A stretch of 21,320 nt of DNA from DATJLQ01 sp035509415 (lineage in GTDB: Bacteria; Pseudomonadota; Alphaproteobacteria; JACZXZ01), in NCBI GenBank assembly GCA_035509415.1, contig DATJLQ010000008.1, positions 1 through 21,320 of the forward strand. The letters run 5' to 3'. Position numbers and translations under genes: made by a program. This document shows, in pieces, positions 1 through 5,785 of this stretch (positions are counted from its first letter, which is position 1; each line of letters starts with the position of its first letter). Below the pieces are notes generated by a model. That model was not told the DNA's origin. It saw nothing but the letters and a program-made list of their open reading frames with translations, and ran no database searches.

Positions 1-5
1 CGCCC

Positions 6-554
6 GTGATCAATCTCCCGAACCTCATTTCGCTCGCGCGCCTCGCGGTCGCCCCGCTCGCGGTTTATCTGGTCCTGAACCAGGTCTGGGCGCTCGCCTT
101 CTGGCTCTTCGTCGTGGCCGGCCTGTCGGACGCGCTCGACGGATTCCTCGCGCGCCGGCTGGGCGCGCGCACGTTGCTCGGCGGCTATCTCGACCCGATC
201 GCGGACAAGGCGCTCCTGATCGGCGTGATCGTGACGCTCGGCTGGCTGCGCCATCTGCCGGAATGGCTCGTGATCCTGGCGCTGTTCCGCGAGCTGGTGA
301 TCGTGGGCGGCGCGATCCTTGTGCATCTCACGACCGGGCGCCTCGTGATGCGGCCGCTCATGGTGAGCAAGCTCAACACGGTGGTGCAGTTTCTGCTCGC
401 GGCGACCGTGCTGTGCCGCTTCGGCTACGGGCTCTATTGGCCGATGGCGACCCATCTCCTGATCCTGGTCGCGGCTCTGACCGCGCTCGCCTCGGGGGCG
501 GCCTATGTCGCGACCTGGACCCAGCGCCTCGGGCGTCTCGAGGGCCAGCGATGA
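6..554 (+). CDS. CDP-alcohol phosphatidyltransferase family membrane enzyme
   Basis: Predicted integral-membrane phospholipid synthase that transfers a phosphatidyl group from a CDP-linked lipid to an alcohol, probably in PgsA-type phosphatidylglycerophosphate or related synthesis. The family signature D-x2-DG-x2-AR-x8-G-x3-D-x3-D is complete: DALDGFLARR followed by GGYLDPIAD, around residues 42-67. Several hydrophobic segments flank it (about residues 10-40, 70-100 and 125-170). At 182 aa it is family-typical. The GTG start gives MINLPNLIS, which matches the usual N terminus of the family, but the window begins only 5 bases upstream, so no ribosome site can be checked. The stop overlaps the next start by 4 bp (ATGA), indicating translational coupling. 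The alcohol substrate cannot be decided from the sequence, so no gene symbol is given. Confidence 0.9.
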   Translation: MINLPNLISLARLAVAPLAVYLVLNQVWALAFWLFVVAGLSDALDGFLARRLGARTLLGGYLDPIADKALLIGVIVTLGWLRHLPEWLVILALFRELVIVGGAILVHLTTGRLVMRPLMVSKLNTVVQFLLAATVLCRFGYGLYWPMATHLLILVAALTALASGAAYVATWTQRLGRLEGQR

Positions 555-1639
555 GCGCTCCGGGCCCCGCGCGCCGCCTCGCGATCTGGCTCGGCGGCCT
601 GGTCGTCTTCTGCCTCGCCCTCTACGTGCTGCGCGCGGTGCTGCTGCCCTTCGTCGCCGGCATGGCGGTCGCCTACATGTTCGATCCGATCGTCGACCGT
701 ATCGAGCGCGCCGGCGTCTCGCGCACCCTCGCGACCGTGATCGTGACCGCGGCGTTCTTTCTGGTGGTGATCGTCGTCGCGGCGGCGCTTCTGCCGCTCA
801 TCGAGAGCGAGCTCGTGGCGCTGGTCAAGAGCGTGCCCCATTTCGTCGACATCGTGCGCGACGAGACCATGCGGCTCGTCCAGCGCGTCGCCTTCAGCAT
901 GAGCCCCGACGACGTGCAGCGCGTGCGCGCGGCGATGGGCGATTTCGCGGGCAAGGCGGTCGCCTGGCTCGGCAGCGTGCTCGGCGGCCTGTGGAGCGGG
1001 GGCCTGGCGCTGGTCAATCTTCTTTCCCTCGTCTTCATCACGCCGGTCGTGACCTTCTATCTCCTGCGCGACTGGGAGCGCATCGTGCACGCGGTCGACG
1101 GCTGGCTGCCGCGCGACCATGCCGCGACCATCCGCGAGCTCATGCGCGAGATCGACACCACCCTCGCGGGCTTCGCGCGCGGCCAGGCGCTGGTGTGTCT
1201 GTTCCTCGGCACCTTCTATTCGGTCGGGCTCCTGATCGTCGGGCTCCAGTTCGGCCTCGTGGTCGGCATCGGCGCGGGGCTGCTTTCGTTCGTGCCCTTC
1301 ATCGGCACGCTCGGCGGCTTCGTCGCGGCGTTGGCGCTCGCCTTCTTCCAGTTCTCCGACTGGCGCTGGATCGCCGCGACGGCGGCGGTGTTCGTCGCCG
1401 GCCATCTCATCGAGGCGAACCTGCTTTCGCCCAAGCTGATCGGCGACCGGGTCGGGCTCCATCCGGTGTGGGTGATCTTCGCGCTGCTCGCGGGCGCGGC
1501 GCTGCTCGGCTTCGTCGGCATCCTGCTCGCGGTGCCGGTCGCGGCCTCGGTCGGCGTGCTTGCGCGCTTCACGCTCAAGCAATACCTCGCGGGCCCGCTC
1601 TACGACCGGAAGAACGGCACCCCCTCGGACCCGCGGTAA
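551..1639 (+). CDS. AI-2E family (PerM-like) membrane permease
   Basis: A 362-aa polytopic membrane protein of the AI-2E transporter family (formerly UPF0118/DUF20), whose members export diverse small solutes or act as Na+/H+ antiporters. Hydrophobic helices are visible near residues 10-42, 62-88 and 155-180, and in a C-terminal cluster from about 215 to 340. The cluster includes the typical FGLVVGIGAGLLSFVPFIG stretch and a LLSPKLIGDRVGLHPVWVIF-like ending. A soluble central region (about 90-155) lies between the helical groups, as in relatives. The start ATG overlaps the preceding stop, and the stop overlaps the next ATG by one base (TAATG), so three genes form one translationally coupled operon. 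No particular substrate can be assigned, and the AI-2 name is historical. Confidence 0.92.
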   Translation: MSAPGPARRLAIWLGGLVVFCLALYVLRAVLLPFVAGMAVAYMFDPIVDRIERAGVSRTLATVIVTAAFFLVVIVVAAALLPLIESELVALVKSVPHFVDIVRDETMRLVQRVAFSMSPDDVQRVRAAMGDFAGKAVAWLGSVLGGLWSGGLALVNLLSLVFITPVVTFYLLRDWERIVHAVDGWLPRDHAATIRELMREIDTTLAGFARGQALVCLFLGTFYSVGLLIVGLQFGLVVGIGAGLLSFVPFIGTLGGFVAALALAFFQFSDWRWIAATAAVFVAGHLIEANLLSPKLIGDRVGLHPVWVIFALLAGAALLGFVGILLAVPVAASVGVLARFTLKQYLAGPLYDRKNGTPSDPR

Positions 1640-2322
1640 TGACCCAACTCGCTTTCGATCTTGCCCACCGGCCCGCGCTGGGGCGCGAGGATTTCCTGGT
1701 CGCCCCCTGCAATGCCGAGGCGGTCGCCTGGCTCGACCGCTGGCCCGACTGGCCGGCGCCTGCGCTCACCCTTTATGGGCCGGCGGGCTGCGGCAAGAGC
1801 CATCTCGCCCAGGTCTGGCGCGCGCGCTCGGGCGCGATCGCGCTCGGCGGCGCTGCGCTCGACGTGGGCCGCCTGCCCTCGACCCTCGGCGACGCCCAGG
1901 CTGCCATCCTCGAGGACGCGGACGCGCAAGTGCGCGACGAGGAGGCGCTGCTCCATCTCTACAACATGCTCGCCGAGCGGCGCGGCCATTTGCTCCTGAG
2001 CGCGCGCACGCCGCCCGCGCGTTGGCCGCTCAAGCTCGCCGACCTGCGCTCGCGCCTGGTGGCCGCCCCGGCGGTCGCGGTGGCACTCCCCGACGAGACG
2101 CTCATCGCGGCCCTCCTGGTCAAGCTGTTCGCCGACCGGCAGTTGCGCGTCTCGGCCGATCTCGTGGATTATCTCGTGCCGCGCCTCGAGCGCAGCTTCG
2201 AGGCGGTCCTCACGCTGGTCGCCGCCCTCGACGCCGCGGCGCTCGAGGGCCAACGCGCGGTCACGGTGCCGCTCGCGCGCAAGGTAATGGACGGGATCGC
2301 GGAGCGCGAGGGAAAGCGATAG
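1639..2322 (+). CDS. hdaA: Hda-type DnaA-related AAA+ regulator
   Basis: A 227-aa DnaA-homologous protein without the DnaA DNA-binding domain IV, the size and architecture of Hda/HdaA. Hda-family proteins bind the DNA polymerase sliding clamp and stimulate ATP hydrolysis by DnaA, preventing re-initiation. The N terminus carries a clamp-binding-like hexapeptide QLAFDL (residues 3-8). Walker A is GPAGCGKS (47-54), a Walker B-like acidic pair is in AAILEDAD (88-95), and a DLRSRL element typical of the DnaA/Hda box VII region follows near residue 137. The ATG shares one base with the previous stop; no good ribosome site is visible, consistent with coupling. In alphaproteobacteria hdaA is often found near ppk1, and here that block starts about 7 kb downstream. 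The family call is strong; the role in replication control is inferred from the family. Confidence 0.88.
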   Translation: MTQLAFDLAHRPALGREDFLVAPCNAEAVAWLDRWPDWPAPALTLYGPAGCGKSHLAQVWRARSGAIALGGAALDVGRLPSTLGDAQAAILEDADAQVRDEEALLHLYNMLAERRGHLLLSARTPPARWPLKLADLRSRLVAAPAVAVALPDETLIAALLVKLFADRQLRVSADLVDYLVPRLERSFEAVLTLVAALDAAALEGQRAVTVPLARKVMDGIAEREGKR

Positions 2323-2376
2323 TTCGGCGCAACATCGATCCGAGCGAGATCGAACCGGCAAAAGGAGGGAGCGACC

Positions 2377-3156
2377 ATGGACATGGGCATTCGCGGGAAA
2401 TCGGCGCTGGTTTGCGCGGCGAGCAAGGGCCTCGGCAAGGCCTGCGCCTTCTCGCTCGCGCGCGAGGGGGCGGACGTCACCATCGTCGCGCGCACCGAGG
2501 CCACGCTGGCGGCGACCGCGGACGAGCTGCGCAAGATGACCGGTGCCCGCATCCAGGCGGTCGCGTGCGACATCACGAGCGAGGAGGGGCGCACGAAGGC
2601 GCTCGCCGCCTGCCCCGAGCCCGACATCCTGGTCAACAACGCGGGCGGCCCGCCGCCGGGCGATTTCCGCGATTGGGGGCGCGAGGATTGGGAGAAGGCC
2701 GTCAACAACAACATGATCGCGCCCATCCTCCTGATCAAAGCCACGGTCGACAAGATGATCGCGCGCCGCTTCGGCCGCATCGTCAACATCACCTCGGGTG
2801 CGGTGAAGGCGCCGATTCCGACGCTCGGGCTCTCGAACGGGGCGCGCACCGGCCTCACGGGCTTCGTCGCGGGCCTCGCGCGCCAGACCGTGCGTCACAA
2901 CGTGACCATCAACAATCTCCTGCCCGGGAACTTCGAGACCGACCGGCTCAGGGACAATCTGCGCTTCCAGGCCGAGAAGGCCGGGAAGCCCTACGAGGCC
3001 TACTTCGCCCAGGTACGCGGCAACCACAATGCGGGCCGGTTCGGCGACCCGGCCGAGTTCGGCGACGCCTGCGCCTACCTCTGCAGCGCCCAGGCCGGCT
3101 TCGTCACCGGGCAGAATTTCCTCATCGATGGCGGGGCCTATCCGGGAACGTTTTAG
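2377..3156 (+). CDS. short-chain dehydrogenase/reductase with altered catalytic residues
   Basis: A 259-aa Rossmann-fold protein of the SDR superfamily, likely a cytosolic NAD(P)-linked oxidoreductase or a divergent member. The NNAG motif (87-90), the ITSG strand with the expected Ser (S140), the PG turn (183-184) and the C-terminal LIDGGAYPG are all present. Two signatures deviate. The glycine-rich loop reads CAASKGLG (13-20) instead of TGxxxGxG. The YxxxK site is occupied by S153-N-G-A-R157, so both the catalytic Tyr and Lys are replaced. This matches what is known of the BKR-like SDR subgroup described as lacking the canonical tetrad. The start is supported by AAAGGAGGGAG six bases upstream. 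It lies 54 bp after hdaA and could be cotranscribed. The substrate is unknown. Confidence 0.88.
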   Translation: MDMGIRGKSALVCAASKGLGKACAFSLAREGADVTIVARTEATLAATADELRKMTGARIQAVACDITSEEGRTKALAACPEPDILVNNAGGPPPGDFRDWGREDWEKAVNNNMIAPILLIKATVDKMIARRFGRIVNITSGAVKAPIPTLGLSNGARTGLTGFVAGLARQTVRHNVTINNLLPGNFETDRLRDNLRFQAEKAGKPYEAYFAQVRGNHNAGRFGDPAEFGDACAYLCSAQAGFVTGQNFLIDGGAYPGTF

Positions 3157-3257
3157 CAAGCCCGTTTGCGAGGATGGTTCTAAGCTCTGCGGTATCGTGC
3201 CGGAGCGCCGCGCGAATTCGAGTTATCCCCGGAATTCACAGACGCTTCCGTCCGTGG

Positions 3258-3265
3258 AGCGACGC
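3258..3265. repeat. Left target-site duplication AGCGACGC
   Basis: The 8 bases AGCGACGC immediately precede the left terminal inverted repeat, and the same 8 bases immediately follow the right one at 6718-6725. The match is perfect and stops exactly at the element ends. An 8-bp duplication is typical for IS1-family insertion. Removing the element and one copy restores a 247-nt spacer between the SDR and CYTH-CHAD genes. Confidence 0.88.
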
Positions 3266-3283
3266 GATGCTGTCCGAATTAGG
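3266..3283 (+). repeat. Left terminal inverted repeat
   Basis: GATGCTGTCCGAATTAGG. It pairs with the right end (6700-6717, read on the opposite strand) at 13 of 18 positions, with seven consecutive inner matches (AATTAGG). The start also resembles the GATGCTG portion of classical IS1 ends. The position is fixed by the adjoining target duplication. Confidence 0.85.
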
Positions 3284-3287
3284 GGCT

Positions 3288-3319
3288 GAGTGTCCTAGAT
3301 CGAGGGTGGGAGTGTCCTA
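3288..3319 (+). repeat. Subterminal direct repeats GAGTGTCCTA (left end)
   Basis: The decamer GAGTGTCCTA occurs at 3288-3297 and again at 3310-3319, a 22-base step or about two helical turns. Its core TGTCCTA is the reverse complement of the TAGGACA motif found near the right end. Such spaced subterminal copies are plausible transposase-binding sites; that role is inference. Confidence 0.55.
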
Positions 3320-3421
3320 ACCTGGTCGCGTTGGCCTCTCGGGTGGTTACATTCGGTGCCTACGCCCATACAATCTGCGTTGGGGCAGCGCGAGAAATCT
3401 GGCCTATGTGACTTCAGCATT

Positions 3422-3769
3422 TCACAGGCTCGCAAATATCTTTGCGACCTCTGAAAGGGGCGTTGCGTTCGTGAACCTGTGAAGAACGGGTCCTTGGAAA
3501 TTGCTGCTTTTTAGCTCGATAGATTTCGTTTCGTGATGATATGAGAGCGCGTATGTCTTACGACGGGTTGACGTAAACGTGAGTGCTCGACCGAGCTTGC
3601 CGCCAGGGGCGCTTCGGACTTGAAGGGGCGCCGAACCTTTCCAGGCAATGATAGCGCCCGCCAGCGCCAAGACGATCTCTTCCACGTTATGAGCATGGTG
3701 TTTTGCACGCCCAAGGACACCGCGCACATAGAGCCTTAACGTGTCAATATCGCTTACGGGGACCGGCAT
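3422..3769 (-). CDS. small uncharacterised protein (transposon cargo)
   Basis: A 115-aa soluble protein of unknown function. It has a helical N-terminal half (LRLYVRGVLGRAKHHAHNVE, then an Ala-rich ALAGAIIAW segment) and a beta-rich second half, followed by an ending TPLSEVAKIFASL. No signal peptide, transmembrane helix or metal-binding motif is seen. I do not recognise a named domain, although the overall pattern resembles small conserved hypothetical proteins found on alphaproteobacterial plasmids and islands. The start is well supported: an AGGAGG ribosome site lies 5 bases before the ATG. A 7-bp perfect inverted repeat overlaps that site. The gene diverges from the DUF1902 gene across a 266-bp AT-rich spacer, so it may be co-regulated with it. 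Confidence 0.7.
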   Translation of the reverse strand: MPVPVSDIDTLRLYVRGVLGRAKHHAHNVEEIVLALAGAIIAWKGSAPLQVRSAPGGKLGRALTFTSTRRKTYALSYHHETKSIELKSSNFQGPVLHRFTNATPLSEVAKIFASL

Positions 3770-3777
3770 GGCTTCCT

Positions 3778-3796
3778 CCTATTTGCTATAAATAGG
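3778..3796 (-). promoter_or_regulatory. Inverted repeat overlapping the ribosome site of the 115-aa gene
   Basis: CCTATTT GCTAT AAATAGG forms a perfect 7-bp inverted repeat with a 5-base loop. In the - strand transcript its last bases overlap the AGGAGG ribosome site of the gene starting at 3769. It could be a repressor operator or a hairpin that masks the ribosome site; the choice is open. Confidence 0.45.
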
Positions 3797-3852
3797 ATGG
3801 CCGAAAAACCACCCCAAGTGGCCCCTCTAATCAATTTTTAAAGGACGAACGC

Positions 3853-3962
3853 ATGATTTCCAATCCATTCTGGCCATGGCCTCCTTGAGAAATAATCTAA
3901 CAGATTGAAAATAAACGATAAATTAAAGAGCGCGAAAATGACTAGAATGGATTGGAAATCAT
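3853..3962. repeat. 19-bp perfect inverted repeat with AT-rich 72-bp centre
   Basis: ATGATTTCCAATCCATTCT at 3853-3871 is the exact reverse complement of 3944-3962. The 72-base interval is AT-rich. It sits in the spacer between two divergent cargo genes. It may be a large operator pair, a cruciform-forming site, or a 110-bp miniature element; no target duplication is visible immediately outside the arms. Confidence 0.85.
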
Positions 3963-3978
3963 ACTTTCGTTTTTGTCA

Positions 3979-4008
3979 TTTACGCCGGGCCGAAAAAAAC
4001 TATATAAA
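3979..4008 (+). promoter_or_regulatory. Candidate promoter of the DUF1902 gene
   Basis: TTTACG (3979-3984, 4 of 6 to TTGACA) is followed after 18 bases by TATAAA (4003-4008, 5 of 6 to TATAAT). The ATG follows 28 bases later. It lies just downstream of the right arm of the 19-bp inverted repeat, which could place it under repression from that site. Pattern match only. Confidence 0.4.
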
Positions 4009-4035
4009 TTAGCACTAGATCAAGAGGTCAATATC

Positions 4036-4278
4036 ATGACGACGACTAAGCAGGCCGCGAAGGTTTTAGCGGAATGGGACCGGGAGGCGGCGGTGTGGGT
4101 AGCCACAAGCTACGACATCCCGGGCCTCGTTTTGTCTGCCCCCGACAAGGAAAAGCTGGTGGAAAAAATTCTCGCGGTGGCACGCCCACTTGTTGAGGCC
4201 AATCTTGGCACCGTTGAATACGATAAAATTAGTATCGACTTTATCGAAGAAGAGACCGTTCCGGTTTTGGCGGCTTAA
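4036..4278 (+). CDS. DUF1902 / HicB-like antitoxin protein
   Basis: An 80-aa protein matching the DUF1902 pattern EWD-x-EA-x-VWVA-x-S-x-D-x-PGL (residues 13-30), followed by the helix region KLVEKILAVARPLVEAN. DUF1902 proteins have the HicB partial RNase H-like fold and are often partners of HicA mRNA-interfering toxins. The start is set at the ATG at 4036, preceded by AGAGGT 7 bases upstream. An in-frame TTG 28 codons earlier lies inside the inverted repeat and is less likely. No DNA-binding extension is seen at the C terminus, which ends FIEEETVPVLAA. Unusually, the HicA-like gene is tail-to-tail with this one: the two stop codons share the bases TTAA. Antitoxin function is inference. Confidence 0.8.
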   Translation: MTTTKQAAKVLAEWDREAAVWVATSYDIPGLVLSAPDKEKLVEKILAVARPLVEANLGTVEYDKISIDFIEEETVPVLAA

Positions 4279-4478
4279 CCTTCCGGGAAAATTGGGGCGT
4301 GCCCTGCTTCGCGCAGGATCGCGTTTGCCATCTTACGAGTGGGGACGGTGGCATCGAGCGTAAAATCTCGATCGGTACGAGGGCTATACCAAATCTCGAT
4401 GCCATTGCCGTATGTTCCCTTCGGCCCACAAAGAATGGACCGGAGAGCGCGCTCGACTGCCGGGCGGTAATCAGCCAT
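4275..4478 (-). CDS. HicA-like toxin-family protein, catalytic His not visible
   Basis: A 67-aa protein that resembles the short HicA family, whose members bind dsRNA-like folds and cleave mRNA. The EIWYSP-x-T-x-R-x-F stretch (residues 28-39) and the C-terminal ANAILREAG helix (51-59) align with the familiar HEIWYSP and ANAILKQAG segments of HicA toxins paired with DUF1902. At the position where HicA has Gly-(Asp/Ser)-His, this protein reads G24-N-G-I27-E-I-W, one residue shorter and without His. It may therefore be inactive, an RNA-binding decoy, or a variant. Its ATG shares one base with the stop of the 265-aa gene (TAATG), so translation is coupled. Its stop interleaves with the DUF1902 stop on the other strand. 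Confidence 0.65.
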   Translation of the reverse strand: MADYRPAVERALRSILCGPKGTYGNGIEIWYSPRTDRDFTLDATVPTRKMANAILREAGHAPIFPEG

Positions 4479-5275
4479 TAGGGCTTCACTCCCGCCTTTT
4501 TGATTTCGATTTCATCCGCCTGTCCATAGGCCATCTGAAAAGCCATTGAAACCAGTTGCAGCCAAGTGATTCGCGCCTCTATCGGCCAAGTTTCCCCAGA
4601 CTTCGGGAGTTTCTGGATCAGGGCACCGATAAGAGGATCATCGGCGCCACTCCCGATTCCCCCTCCACCACTGGCCCCGCCCCCGCGCGGCTTTTCCGGC
4701 TCGGTAGGCTTGCCATTCGTGGGAACAAACCCGGGCAAGACTAGACGATCGCGCCCAGCTTCGAAAAATCCAGCTTGCTCAGCCGAACGCTCAAAAACGC
4801 GTCGTGCGGTATCCTTTAGCGTGTCAGCCACGCCAAGAGCGACCAGTTCCTTTTCAAGTGCGGCCGTTGGAGGTAGTGCGGCGCCCTTAAACTTATCGTG
4901 GATGGCCGAAAAGAGCGGCACGCTCAAAAAGGCTTTTGCTTTGCCTTCGCGCTCACGCTTCTGATCGACTACCATCCGGCCGATCTCGGTCAAATGAATC
5001 GCGTCGGACCGTTCCGCGTCAATCACTCCGAATAGCTTGGCGGCGCCCATCCGGTTGCGAAAAGCACTGCTGGTTGGGCTCTGTTTCACCCATGGAGCAA
5101 GCTGTTCGACGGTACAGGGGCCAGTCGCGACATTCTCGAAGACGGCCTTGGCAAGATTGAGGGCTTCGCTCAGATCCATATAAGGAAAAGCAATTGAGGA
5201 CCGCTGGCGCTTTCCCTTCTCGCCATCGGCAGCCTTCAGTTTCTCGGACGTTCCACTATTGTTCTGGTCACCCAT
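4478..5275 (-). CDS. winged-helix-like protein with Gly-rich linker (cargo)
   Basis: A 265-aa protein of unknown function. The N terminus is polar and Lys-rich. Residues about 50-105 look like a winged helix (TVEQLAPWVKQS, then FRNRMGAAKLFGVID and an AIHLTEIGRMVV wing). A helical region (about 115-175) follows, then a Gly/Pro/Ser linker (about 187-213) and a C-terminal helix. This could be a DNA-binding regulator with a separate C-terminal interaction segment; no catalytic motif is seen. Start 5275 (MGDQNN) is preferred because GGAGAG lies upstream; an ATG four codons earlier lacks such a site. Operator-like repeats lie directly upstream, which suits an autoregulator. The HicA-like gene follows with a 1-base overlap. 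Confidence 0.72.
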   Translation of the reverse strand: MGDQNNSGTSEKLKAADGEKGKRQRSSIAFPYMDLSEALNLAKAVFENVATGPCTVEQLAPWVKQSPTSSAFRNRMGAAKLFGVIDAERSDAIHLTEIGRMVVDQKREREGKAKAFLSVPLFSAIHDKFKGAALPPTAALEKELVALGVADTLKDTARRVFERSAEQAGFFEAGRDRLVLPGFVPTNGKPTEPEKPRGGGASGGGGIGSGADDPLIGALIQKLPKSGETWPIEARITWLQLVSMAFQMAYGQADEIEIKKAGVKP

Positions 5276-5304
5276 TTCACTCTCCATCCGACAGATCGGT
5301 TAGT

Positions 5305-5404
5305 CTCATGGTTAATTTACATGAGCCAATCCGTTCATGCAAGCGGTTTTTTGGTTAGTAACCATTTCTCTGTTGAAATGGATAACAATATGGTTATTAT
5401 CCAT
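5305..5404. promoter_or_regulatory. Operator-like cluster of TGGTTA motifs and inverted repeats
   Basis: TGGTTA occurs at 5309-5314, 5352-5357 and 5391-5396, and in inverted form (TAACCA) at 5359-5364. The middle two make the palindrome TGGTTA-G-TAACCA. Additional inverted repeats are CTCATG/CATGAG (5305-5310/5320-5325) and ATGGATAA/TTATCCAT (5378-5385/5397-5404). The cluster covers the promoter side of the 265-aa gene and is the best candidate for its regulatory region. Confidence 0.5.
5314..5342 (-). promoter_or_regulatory. Candidate - strand promoter for the 265-aa/HicA-like operon
   Basis: Read on the - strand, TTGCAT (5342-5337) and TAAATT (5319-5314) are separated by 17 bases. The match is partial (3 of 6 and 4 of 6). 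The CTCATG/CATGAG inverted repeat overlaps the -10 element, which would fit repression by a bound regulator. Pattern match only. Confidence 0.35.
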
Positions 5405-5443
5405 CAGACAACTGCGGAGATGGTCATGACTAGGAGAGTAAGA

Positions 5444-5529
5444 GCCCCCAGCGCGCTCGCCGAGCACTGAGGGGCGACGATACGGGAGGGGCCGTTCCCA
5501 ACACCCCACAAAGGCAAAGGAACGGCCCC
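5444..5529 (+). ncRNA. Two strong hairpins preceding the tRNA-like gene
   Basis: Hairpin one (5444-5475) pairs GCCCC-CAG with CTG-A-GGGGC, enclosing a second small stem GCTCG-C-CGAGC. Hairpin two pairs GGGGCCGTTCC (5488-5498) perfectly with GGAACGGCCCC (5519-5529) around a 20-base loop. Neither has a T tract, so simple termination is not obvious. No convincing ORF covers the stretch. Together with the tRNA-like gene they suggest a structured transcript; this is inference. Confidence 0.4.
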
Positions 5530-5547
5530 GAAATCGGCTCTCTAGGA

Positions 5548-5623
5548 TGCCCCGTAGTCTAACGGTCAGGACGCTCGGTTTACGGCCGGTGAGGTCCAGG
5601 TCCGAATCCTGGCGGGGCAGCCA
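5548..5623 (+). tRNA. tRNA-like gene, apparent UAC (Val) anticodon, with encoded CCA
   Basis: The 76 nt fold as a tRNA: acceptor stem TGCCCCG/CGGGGCA (7 bp), D arm GTC...GAC with the GG pair in the loop, T stem CCAGG/CCTGG (5 bp), discriminator G and an encoded CCA. The anticodon loop TTTACGG gives UAC (5581-5583), a valine anticodon. The U1-A72 pair and G73 instead resemble tRNA-Gln. Odd points: the anticodon stem CTCGG/CCGGT has only three Watson-Crick pairs plus U-G and a C/U mismatch, and the T loop is TCCGAAT with C at position 55 where U is almost universal. It may be a diverged tRNA or a tRNA-mimic, carried as cargo between the regulator and the transposase. Confidence 0.7.
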
Positions 5624-5636
5624 AGGACTCAGTGGA

Positions 5637-5662
5637 ACCGGCGCTGCGGAAACAGCGCCGGT
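5637..5662 (+). terminator. Hairpin 14 nt after the tRNA-like gene
   Basis: ACCGGCGCTG pairs perfectly with CAGCGCCGGT around the 6-base loop CGGAAA. It is placed where a tRNA terminator would be, but the following bases CCCGATCAAAA contain no T run, so it may be a processing or stability stem instead. Confidence 0.45.
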
Positions 5663-5675
5663 CCCGATCAAAACC

Positions 5676-5785
5676 AAGGGATTAAGGCCCAAGGTCATGA
5701 CCACAGACCTCCATATAGCGGATTCCCCCCGGATTTTCCAGGGCACCGCCGGCCCAATCCCGCAACGCAAGGGATTAGGCCAATG
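5676..5785 (+). repeat. Direct repeat of the transposase initiation region
   Basis: AAGGGATTAAGGCCCAA at 5676-5692 recurs as AAGGGATTAGGCCAATGA at 5769-5786, where it spans the ribosome site and start codon of the transposase. The copies start 93 bases apart and differ by single-base indels. The first copy also has an ATGA a few bases downstream (5697). It may be a duplicated leader or a binding site. Confidence 0.5.

Noticed and set aside
3952..4035. 28-codon N-terminal extension of the DUF1902 protein from a TTG start
   Set aside because: It begins inside the 19-bp inverted repeat and has no ribosome site. The ATG at 4036 has AGAGGT at a good distance.
5312..5770. 152-aa - strand open frame over the tRNA-like region
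   Set aside because: It is antisense to a well-folded tRNA-like gene and three hairpins, and has no protein-like pattern.
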